A stretch of DNA of 5,683 nt from Acidimicrobiia bacterium (GTDB lineage: Bacteria; Actinomycetota; Acidimicrobiia; Spongiisociales; UBA5794). Both the position numbers and the translations under genes were made by a program. The notes under the pieces were generated by a model that worked only from the letters and a program-made list of their open reading frames with translations, was not told where the DNA came from and did not search any database. This document shows, piece by piece, positions 1 through 4,922 of the stretch; positions within the stretch are counted from its first letter, which is position 1; every line of letters begins with the position of its first letter. The stretch spans positions 1-5,683 of the forward strand of contig JABDIW010000443.1 in the NCBI GenBank assembly GCA_013003515.1. The letters are read 5' to 3'.

Positions 1-241
1 CGGCCATGGCGGCGACATCGGCGATGACCCACTCGGGGCGGTTGAAGCCGATGATCGTGACGACCTGCCCCGGCTGAATGCCGAGCGCCATCAGCGAACG
101 GGCGGCGACTTTGACGAGATCGGCATACTCGCTCCACGACGTGGAGACCCAGTCGGCGTCCGTCTTCACCCAGTACGCGGGTTGGGAGCCGAAGCGGGAT
201 CCGTTCTCGAGGATCTGTGCAGGAATGTTTTCGGTGGTCAA
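1..241 (-). CDS. AMP-binding long-chain acyl-CoA synthetase (FadD-like), N-terminal fragment
   Basis: Only the first 80 codons are present; the gene leaves the window at its left edge. The minus-strand reading begins TTG (241-239), encoding MTTENIPAQILENG, and includes LMALGIQPGQVVTIIGFNRP followed by EWVIADVAAMA. This N-terminal arrangement, with a short substrate-side lead, a 'W..Y...V...A..L..LGI.PGD.V.I...NRPEW...D.A.MA' pattern, is characteristic of the long-chain fatty-acid CoA ligase branch of the ANL (AMP-binding) superfamily. Such enzymes activate fatty acids with ATP and CoA, via an acyl-adenylate, at the cytoplasmic face of the membrane. The P-loop and adenylation motifs lie outside the window, so catalytic competence and chain-length preference cannot be judged. 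The TTG start is chosen because AAGGAGG (256-250) sits 8 nt upstream of it and no ATG in frame fits better. It is transcribed divergently from malQ. The family call is fairly sure; the exact substrate is unknown. Confidence 0.85.
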   Translation of the reverse strand, partial: MTTENIPAQILENGSRFGSQPAYWVKTDADWVSTSWSEYADLVKVAARSLMALGIQPGQVVTIIGFNRPEWVIADVAAMA

Positions 242-249
242 GGGAAGTT

Positions 250-256
250 CCTCCTT
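250..256 (-). promoter_or_regulatory. Ribosome binding site of the acyl-CoA synthetase
   Basis: AAGGAGG on the minus strand, with 8 nt before the TTG at 241-239. It is a near-perfect Shine-Dalgarno sequence at ideal spacing and decides in favour of the non-ATG start. Confidence 0.8.
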
Positions 257-287
257 CTCCCGACCGAGGGTAGTTGCGCCGGGAAGC

Positions 288-305
288 CTGTGCCCCTGGG
301 CAGAG
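288..305. repeat. 18-bp imperfect inverted repeat, candidate operator in divergent intergenic region
   Basis: The core is TGCCC-CT-GGGCA (291-302), a perfect 5-bp inverted repeat around a 2-bp centre. One mismatch out (G290/G303) the symmetry resumes with CT (288-289) and AG (304-305), giving 7 matched pairs of 9. It lies near the middle of the 95-bp region between the divergent acyl-CoA synthetase and malQ starts. The 2-nt centre is too tight for an RNA hairpin, so a dimeric regulator binding site is the more natural reading. The regulator is unknown and the function is inferred from shape and place only; in GC-rich DNA such a short repeat can arise by chance. Confidence 0.35.
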
Positions 306-336
306 CGTCGCAAAAACGGCCAGACTCCCGCCCGGC

Positions 337-1818
337 ATGCTCGAACGCACTTCCACCGTGATCCTTCATCCCACCAGCCTCCCTGGCCCCTACGGGATCG
401 GAGACCTGGGGCCACAGGCTCGACGCTGGATCGACTGGCTCGCCTCCACCAACACGAGGTACTGGCAGGTGCTCCCCCTCGGCCCTACCGGCTACGGAGA
501 CTCGCCGTTTCAGTGCTTCTCTGCGTTCGCCGGAAACCCGTACCTCATCTCGCCCGACGGGCTCGTCGACCTCGGTCTCCTCGAGTCGGTCGAAGGCCCG
601 GGGTTCCCTGACGACCACGTCGAGTACGGCGATGTGATCCCCTGGAAGACCGGAGTCCTCGACACGGCATATGACCGCTTCATCGCCGGAGCCGGCATCG
701 AAGGCATCGGCGACGAGTTCGAGCAGTTCAAGAGCGAGAACGCGACCTGGCTCGACGACTTCGCCCTGTTCATGGCCATCAAGGAAGAGAACGAACTCCA
801 TCCCTGGACCAAGTGGGAGCCGGGTTTGCGTCTTCGCGACCCGGCAGCACTGGACGAGGCCCGGTCCCGGCTCGGAGCATCGATCGATCGCCAGGCGTTT
901 CGCCAGTTCCTGTTCTTCCGGCAGTGGTTCGAGCTGCGGTGGTACGCCGGGGAACATGCCATCAGGATCATCGGCGACATCCCCATCTATGTGGCATCCG
1001 ATTCCGCCGATGCATGGGCCCATCCCCACCTGTTCGAGATCGACGAACAGGGCGAAGCGATCGCCGTCGCCGGGGTGCCACCCGACTACTTCTCCCCCAC
1101 CGGTCAGCTGTGGGGCAACCCGCTGTATCGATGGGACGTGCTCGCCGAAGGGGGATTCGAGTGGTGGCTCGACCGGCTGGCGTCCACGTTTGCGCTGTAC
1201 GACATCGTCCGCATCGACCACTTCCGAGCGTTCGCCGACTACTGGCGAGTACCGGCGGGCTCGGAGACGGCCGAGACGGGCACGTGGCTCGACGGACCTG
1301 GAATCGCCTTCTTCGATGCGGTCCGGCAACGGTTTGGGGACCTGGCAATCATCGCCGAGGACCTGGGTGAGCTGTCTCCCAAGGTTCCGGCGCTCATCGA
1401 GGCCACGGGTCTTCCCAGCATGAAGGTGCTTCAGTTCGGGTTCTCGACGGACCTCACCGACCCGTTCATACCTGACAACTACCCCGAGAACTGCGTCGTC
1501 TACGTCGGCACGCACGACAACGACACCGCGGTGGGCTGGTACGAGTCTGCGACCAAACGGGAACGACACTTCGCCCGGAAGTACCTCGGGTCAGACGGCA
1601 CCGACATCGCGTGGGACCTCATCGACACCGCATGGCAGTCGCGGGCCGTGCTCGCCGGCGCGACCCTCCAAGACATCCTCGGACGTGGGACCGAAGCAAG
1701 GATGAACACGCCCTCGGTCCCCGGTGGCCAATGGCAGTGGCGGTTCGAAGACGGAGTCTTGAGCCCTGGCCTGGCCAAGCGACTGCGCGACGTGAACCAT
1801 CGCACGCACCGGGTCTAG
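337..1818 (+). CDS. malQ: 4-alpha-glucanotransferase (amylomaltase, GH77)
   Basis: A 493-residue cytoplasmic enzyme that transfers alpha-1,4-glucan segments between maltooligosaccharides, releasing glucose, in maltodextrin and glycogen metabolism. The sequence resembles the short, Thermus-type amylomaltases (about 500 residues) from end to end: LHPTSLPGPYGIGDLG near the N-terminus, RYWQVLPLGPTGYGDSP and FSAFAGNPYLI, then RIIGDIPIYVASDSADAWAH, GVPPDYFSPTGQLWGNPLYR, VRIDHFRAF, AEDLG, MKVLQFGF, GTHDNDT and, near the end, EARMNTPS. By family knowledge the nucleophile is Asp294 (in RIDHF, codon 1216-1218), the acid/base is Glu341 (in AEDLG), and the third carboxylate is Asp394 (first Asp of HDND); all are present. 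The ATG at 337 is chosen because residues MLERTSTVILHPTS align with the family's N-terminus. The frame stays open up to a TTG at 274, but that would add 21 unmatched residues. No clear Shine-Dalgarno precedes 337, so a leaderless or very short leader mRNA is possible. Its stop overlaps that of the convergent gene. Confidence 0.96.
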   Translation: MLERTSTVILHPTSLPGPYGIGDLGPQARRWIDWLASTNTRYWQVLPLGPTGYGDSPFQCFSAFAGNPYLISPDGLVDLGLLESVEGPGFPDDHVEYGDVIPWKTGVLDTAYDRFIAGAGIEGIGDEFEQFKSENATWLDDFALFMAIKEENELHPWTKWEPGLRLRDPAALDEARSRLGASIDRQAFRQFLFFRQWFELRWYAGEHAIRIIGDIPIYVASDSADAWAHPHLFEIDEQGEAIAVAGVPPDYFSPTGQLWGNPLYRWDVLAEGGFEWWLDRLASTFALYDIVRIDHFRAFADYWRVPAGSETAETGTWLDGPGIAFFDAVRQRFGDLAIIAEDLGELSPKVPALIEATGLPSMKVLQFGFSTDLTDPFIPDNYPENCVVYVGTHDNDTAVGWYESATKRERHFARKYLGSDGTDIAWDLIDTAWQSRAVLAGATLQDILGRGTEARMNTPSVPGGQWQWRFEDGVLSPGLAKRLRDVNHRTHRV

Positions 1819-2429
1819 GCGTCGCTCTCGCCGGCTTCCAGCCAGTTCTCTCGCGCCTCGCGCCACGCCACCACGGCGATGAGCAAAGCCGCCAGCGGAT
1901 CGGCCCACCACCAGTCGAGCATCGCATTCAGCGCCAACCCGACGAGGGTGGCGGCGGCAAGCCCGGCATCCAGCAGCGACACCGTCGCTTCGGACCGGAG
2001 CGGTGCCGATCCCATCTGTTCCGCAACCCGGCGCTTCAGGACTCCCAGCGTCACCATCACGACAACGGTCACCGCCAGGTAGGCGATCCCCCACCACGAC
2101 TCCTCTGGCCGGTGTCCACCGATCAGGTTGGCGACAGCGCCAAGTCCGAGCACGAGGCCGAGAACGGCAAAGGCGACAGCGATCAGGCGAAGAGCGACCT
2201 CGGTGCGGCGCTCCACGTCTTGGTCCGAGCCGCCCGGACGCAGATGCCAGACCACCACCAGCGAGGCGAACAGCTCGACGAGCGAGTCGACCCCGAACCC
2301 GACCAGGGCCAAAGATCCGGCTGCGATGCCGAGCGCGATCGTGATCACCGCCTCGGCGCCGTTCCACCCCAGGGTGGCGTATTCGAGCCGAAGTGCGGAC
2401 CGCTGTGCCGGGTCTTCGAGTTGTTCCAC
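1815..2429 (-). CDS. Small CDF-like (cation efflux family) membrane protein, six TM helices, no C-terminal domain
   Basis: A 204-residue, strongly hydrophobic protein with six likely helices at about 16-38, 41-62, 79-101, 112-131, 150-170 and 172-190. It matches the transmembrane domain of cation diffusion facilitators. GSLALVGFGVDSLVELFASL corresponds to TM1-TM2 of E. coli YiiP, and SAPLRSEATVSLLD aligns without gaps to YiiP SQAVRADMLHYQSD at TM5, followed by WADPLAALLI. Members export Zn, Fe, Mn, Cd or Co in exchange for protons. Of the four YiiP transport-site ligands, D45 aligns to D48, D49 to E52, H153 to V150 and D157 to D154, so one Asp is Glu and the His is lost. About 14 residues follow the last helix, so the usual cytoplasmic metal-sensing domain is absent. 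Start is GTG (2429-2427); an in-frame TAG lies 21 nt further upstream and no better start is present. It is divergent from the ABC operon and convergent with malQ. Family assignment is good; the metal, and whether it transports at all, is uncertain. Confidence 0.82.
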   Translation of the reverse strand: MEQLEDPAQRSALRLEYATLGWNGAEAVITIALGIAAGSLALVGFGVDSLVELFASLVVVWHLRPGGSDQDVERRTEVALRLIAVAFAVLGLVLGLGAVANLIGGHRPEESWWGIAYLAVTVVVMVTLGVLKRRVAEQMGSAPLRSEATVSLLDAGLAAATLVGLALNAMLDWWWADPLAALLIAVVAWREARENWLEAGESDA

Positions 2430-2457
2430 TGAAGCCAGTCTCGCACCGGCCTAGAGT
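2429..2457 (+). promoter_or_regulatory. Candidate sigma-70-type promoter of the amino acid ABC operon
   Basis: CTGAAG (2429-2434), a 17-nt spacer, and TAGAGT (2452-2457), which fits the TANNNT -10 pattern of high-GC actinobacteria. Transcription would begin near 2464 and give a leader of under 30 nt before the binding-protein start. The -35 matches consensus at only 3 of 6 positions, and the site touches the GTG start of the divergent gene. It is a plausible promoter by position, not proven. Confidence 0.35.
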
Positions 2458-2462
2458 TCGTG

Positions 2463-2480
2463 GAGAAGGACTTCCCTCTC
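2463..2480 (+). repeat. 18-bp imperfect inverted repeat in the leader of the ABC operon
   Basis: GAGAAGGA-CT-TCCCTCTC reads as an inverted repeat with a single mismatched pair (A2467/C2476) on each side of the two central bases. It ends directly at the AGGAGG ribosome binding site (2481-2486) and begins at about the predicted transcription start. It could be an operator or a leader RNA element. Its right arm can alternatively pair with the ribosome binding site (2472-2478 with 2483-2488, one bulged C). The function is inferred. Confidence 0.35.
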
Positions 2481-2486
2481 AGGAGG
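2481..2486 (+). promoter_or_regulatory. Ribosome binding site deciding the start of the binding-protein gene
   Basis: AGGAGG lies just 1 nt before the first ATG (2488) and 4 nt before the second ATG (2491). One nucleotide is too close for initiation, so the second ATG is the likelier start. Confidence 0.7.
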
Positions 2487-2490
2487 AATG

Positions 2491-3267
2491 ATGAGCAAGT
2501 TGAGTTTGAAGGTCATCGCACTGGTCGCCGTACTGGCACTCGGGGCGGTGGCATGCTCCAGCGTCAACGTCGGTGAACTCGTCGAAGAGGGCAAGCTGAC
2601 GATCTGCACCGACGCCCCGTATGCGCCGTTCGAGTTCGAGGACACCTCGAAGCCGAGCGGGTACAGCGGGTTCGATATGGATCTCATGCAGGAGATCGCC
2701 GACGAGGTCGGCGACCTCGAGTTGAGCGTCAAGGTGGTGCCGTTCGATGGCATCTGGCTGTTGCCGGCCGCGGGCGAGTGTGACGTGGTCGCCTCGGCCA
2801 TGACGATCACCGATGATCGTGCCCAGAACGCTCTGTTCACCGATCCGTACTTCGATGCCGACCAGTCGCTGCTGGTGCGCTCTGCCGATTCGGCGCTCAA
2901 GCTGGCCGACATGTCGGGGAAGCGGATCGCCGTTCAGACCGGCACGACCGGTGAGATCTACGCCAACGACAACAACCCGGGCGCCGACATCGTCTCGTTC
3001 GACGAGCCTGCGGCGATGTTCCTGGGTCTGGAGTCGGGCGACGTGGACGCCATCCTGCAGGACCTCCCCGTCAACGGTGAGCGCGCTGCGCAGGAGCCTG
3101 ACAAGTTCGTCGTGTCCGACACGTTCCCGACGGGCGAGCAGTACGGCTTCTCCGTGGCACCCGGCAACACGGACCTCCAGAGCGCCATCAACGATGCGTT
3201 GACGACGTTGCGCGACAACGGCACATACGGCGACATCCACGAGTCCTACTTCGGAACTCGCGGCTGA
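2491..3267 (+). CDS. Polar amino acid ABC transporter, substrate-binding lipoprotein (SBP family 3)
   Basis: A 258-residue extracytoplasmic solute-binding protein that captures an amino acid for the adjacent permease and ATPase. The N-terminus has a basic start, a hydrophobic stretch and a lipobox-like GAVAC with Cys22, so it is probably lipid-anchored after signal peptidase II cleavage; Ala at -3 is less common than Leu but permitted. The mature part shows the family 3 pattern: GKLTICTDAPYAPFEFED, GYSGFDMDLMQEIADEV, FDGIWLLPAAGECDVVASAM, TITDDRAQNALFTDPYF, VQTGTTGEIYA, GDVDAILQDLPV and LRDNGTYGDIHESYF. By family knowledge Arg110 (in TDDRA) should bind the ligand carboxylate, and Asp191 (in LQDLP) with the TGTTG loop (150-154) should contact its amino group. 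This supports an amino acid ligand, but side-chain specificity (glutamine, glutamate, cystine, histidine or other) cannot be read. An alternative start one codon upstream (2488) is possible. It is the first gene of the transporter operon and is followed by a hairpin. Confidence 0.93.
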   Translation: MSKLSLKVIALVAVLALGAVACSSVNVGELVEEGKLTICTDAPYAPFEFEDTSKPSGYSGFDMDLMQEIADEVGDLELSVKVVPFDGIWLLPAAGECDVVASAMTITDDRAQNALFTDPYFDADQSLLVRSADSALKLADMSGKRIAVQTGTTGEIYANDNNPGADIVSFDEPAAMFLGLESGDVDAILQDLPVNGERAAQEPDKFVVSDTFPTGEQYGFSVAPGNTDLQSAINDALTTLRDNGTYGDIHESYFGTRG

Positions 3268-3287
3268 GAGTCTTCCAACGGAAGCAT

Positions 3288-3317
3288 GGTGAGGGGCCCG
3301 GGCAGGGGCCCCTCACC
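3288..3317 (+). terminator. Strong intercistronic hairpin after the binding-protein gene (partial terminator or mRNA stabiliser)
   Basis: A perfect 12-bp GC-rich stem, GGTGAGGGGCCC (3288-3299) with GGGCCCCTCACC (3306-3317), encloses a 6-nt loop (GGGCAG). It begins 20 nt after the binding-protein stop codon and lies 33 nt before the permease start. The tail TCTATCT is only partly U-rich, so termination may be incomplete. In binding-protein-dependent ABC operons such hairpins commonly lower downstream expression or protect the upstream mRNA from 3' decay, giving an excess of binding protein. The stem is seen directly; its effect is inferred. Confidence 0.75.
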
Positions 3318-3338
3318 TCTATCTAGGGTCAGTGTGAT

Positions 3339-3342
3339 GGAG
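3339..3342 (+). promoter_or_regulatory. Ribosome binding site of the permease
   Basis: GGAG with 8 nt before the GTG at 3351. The spacing is good and supports GTG as the start, which places a short N-terminal MNWWRSLSRRRR segment before the first membrane helix. Confidence 0.6.
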
Positions 3343-3350
3343 ACACTCGA

Positions 3351-4157
3351 GTGAACTGGTGGCGATCACTGTCGCGGCGCCGGCGTGGCGAGATCATCCG
3401 CATCGTCATCTACGTCATCTTCGGGCTGTTGGTCGCCGGATTGGTCGGCGTCATCGCCTCTCGATGGGACATCGTCCAGGACGCGCTGCTCAAGCCGGAC
3501 CTCATCAAGGGTCTCTTCCCCGAGATCATCACGATCGCTCTGAAGAACACGATCATCTTCACCGCCCTCGGCTTTGGTGGCGGGTTGATCGTCGGGCTGA
3601 TCCTGGCGCTGATGAAGATCTCGCCCTACGCACCCATCCGGTGGATGTCCACCGTGTACATCGAGGTGTTCCGCGGCATCCCGCTTCTGGTCTGGATCTT
3701 GTTGATTGGCGCCGCGCTCCCTCTGGCCCTTGGCATTCGGTTCACCGGTCTGTACACCAAGGGCGCCATTCCGCTGGGCCTGGTAGCCGGCGCCTACATG
3801 GCCGAGACGATCCGCGCCGGTATCGAGGCCGTGCCCCGAGGTCAGATGGAAGCCGCCCGGTCGCTGGGCATGTCGTACGGCCAGGCGATGTCGTCGATCA
3901 TCCTCCCCCAGGCGTTCCGGATCATCATCCCGCCGCTCACCAACGAGCTGGTGCTGCTGTTGAAGGACACGTCGCTGGTGTCTGCGGTCGGGTTCACGGC
4001 TCAGGGCGTCGAGCTGACCCGGTTCGTCCGCAACGCCGTGCAGGACAACGCCAACGCAACACCGATGATCTTCGGCGGCATGGTGTATTTGTTCGTCACG
4101 ATTCCACTCACCCAATTGGCGCGCGTGATGGAGCGCCGGGCAGCGAGGGCGCGATGA
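3351..4157 (+). CDS. Polar amino acid ABC transporter permease (HisM/GlnP type)
   Basis: A 268-residue inner-membrane subunit that forms the translocation path. A basic N-terminus (SRRRR) is followed by hydrophobic helices at about 15-36, 66-90, 103-128, 138-156, 190-214 and 238-256. The binding-protein-dependent permease EAA loop is complete at 167-186: EAA, three residues, Gly173, nine residues, then I-x-LP, which fits the consensus exactly and docks on the ATPase. TALGFGGGLIVGLILALMKI, YIEVFRGIPLLVWILL and AETIRAGIEAVPRGQMEAAR are typical of the polar amino acid (His/Glu/Gln) permease subfamily. The start is GTG, supported by GGAG at 8-nt spacing. The gene lies 83 nt after the binding protein, beyond the hairpin, and its stop overlaps the next gene's ATG (ATGA), indicating translational coupling. 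Only one permease gene is seen, so the channel is presumably a homodimer unless a partner is encoded elsewhere. The substrate cannot be narrowed further. Confidence 0.94.
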   Translation: MNWWRSLSRRRRGEIIRIVIYVIFGLLVAGLVGVIASRWDIVQDALLKPDLIKGLFPEIITIALKNTIIFTALGFGGGLIVGLILALMKISPYAPIRWMSTVYIEVFRGIPLLVWILLIGAALPLALGIRFTGLYTKGAIPLGLVAGAYMAETIRAGIEAVPRGQMEAARSLGMSYGQAMSSIILPQAFRIIIPPLTNELVLLLKDTSLVSAVGFTAQGVELTRFVRNAVQDNANATPMIFGGMVYLFVTIPLTQLARVMERRAARAR

Positions 4158-4900
4158 GCGAAGCTGCGGTCCGCATCGTCGACCTCCACAAGTCGTTTGG
4201 CGACCTGGAAGTGCTCAAGGGCATCGACTTCGAGGTCCAGCTCGGCGAGGTCGTCTGCATCATCGGACCGTCTGGCTCAGGCAAGTCGACGCTGTTGCGG
4301 TGCGTCAATCGCCTCGAGGAGCCCACCGCCGGCCAGATCTTCATCGAGGGCGAGGACATCACCCACCCCGACTGCTGGGTGGACGACGTGCGGCGCAACA
4401 TCGGCATGGTGTTCCAGAGGTTCAACCTGTTCCCCCACCTCACAGCCATCGAGAACCTGATGGTGGCGCAGCGCAAGGTTCTCAACCGGTCCAAGGACGA
4501 GGCCGAGAAGGTGGCGATGGCCAACCTCGAGCGGGTGGGCCTCGTTGACAAGGCGCACGAGTACCCGATCAACCTGTCCGGCGGCCAGCAGCAACGCGTG
4601 GCCATCGCCCGGGCCCTGTCGATGGAGCCCGACATGATGCTCTTCGACGAGGCGACGTCGGCCTTGGACCCCGAGCTGGTCGGAGAGGTGCTGTCGGTGA
4701 TGCGTCAACTCGCCGAGGAGGGCATGACGATGCTGGTGGTGACCCACGAGATCGGCTTCGCCAAAGGCGTCGCCGACAGGGTGGTCTTCATGGACGAAGG
4801 CATCGTGATGGAGGAAGGGCCTCCGTCACAGGTGCTGGTGGATCCCAGGGAGCCACGCACCCGCGAGTTCCTCCGAGCGGTCCTCGAAGAGGGAATCTGA
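4154..4900 (+). CDS. Polar amino acid ABC transporter ATP-binding protein (GlnQ/HisP type)
   Basis: A 248-residue cytoplasmic ATPase that drives the transporter. All nucleotide-binding elements are present: Walker A GPSGSGKST (38-46) within VVCIIGPSGSGKSTLLRCVN, Q-loop Gln88 in GMVFQRFNLFPHLT, signature LSGGQQQ (141-147), Walker B MMLFDE (161-166) with catalytic Glu166, D-loop SALD (169-172) and switch His198 in VVTHE. The length of about 250 residues, the RCVNRLEEPTAGQIFIEG stretch and the NLFPHLTAIENLM stretch are typical of the polar amino acid ATPase group. FDEATSALD carries Ala where FDEPTSALD is also common; both occur in active enzymes. The reading frame is open far upstream inside the permease gene, but the real start is the ATG at 4154, where the family homology begins and which overlaps the permease stop by 4 nt. 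Its stop is 22 nt from the stop of the convergent glycerate kinase. Confidence 0.96.
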   Translation: MSEAAVRIVDLHKSFGDLEVLKGIDFEVQLGEVVCIIGPSGSGKSTLLRCVNRLEEPTAGQIFIEGEDITHPDCWVDDVRRNIGMVFQRFNLFPHLTAIENLMVAQRKVLNRSKDEAEKVAMANLERVGLVDKAHEYPINLSGGQQQRVAIARALSMEPDMMLFDEATSALDPELVGEVLSVMRQLAEEGMTMLVVTHEIGFAKGVADRVVFMDEGIVMEEGPPSQVLVDPREPRTREFLRAVLEEGI

Positions 4901-4922
4901 GACCGCAGCCGTTGGGGCGGCG

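Noticed and set aside
285..313. A minus-strand promoter for the acyl-CoA synthetase (TTGCGA at 313-308, CAGGCT at 290-285).
   Set aside because: The spacing is 17 nt but the -10 matches only 2 of 6 positions, too weak to list as a feature. A rival TACCCT (272-267) lacks a matching -35.
238..1569. A 443-codon open frame on the minus strand opposite malQ.
   Set aside because: It is antisense to a gene with strong GH77 homology. Its translation is rich in R, G, E and V without family motifs, as expected of a frame kept open by GC-rich codon bias, and its left end collides with the acyl-CoA synthetase start.
1591..2367. A 258-codon minus-strand frame overlapping the CDF-like gene in another frame.
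   Set aside because: Its Arg/Gly-rich translation has no motif and shares the strand of the true gene; it is a frame shadow.
1611..2432. A 273-codon plus-strand frame across the malQ end and the CDF-like gene.
   Set aside because: Its translation is low-complexity, Arg/His/Gln-rich and has no recognisable domain, whereas the opposite strand encodes six clean membrane helices with CDF motifs.
2479..3240. A 253-codon minus-strand frame opposite the binding-protein gene.
   Set aside because: It has no domain signal, and the plus strand there carries a full family 3 binding protein with lipobox and ribosome binding site.
3359..4153. The long upstream extension of the ATPase reading frame through the permease gene.
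   Set aside because: The extension reads as Arg/His/Pro-rich nonsense and family homology begins exactly at the ATG at 4154. This is not a fusion protein.
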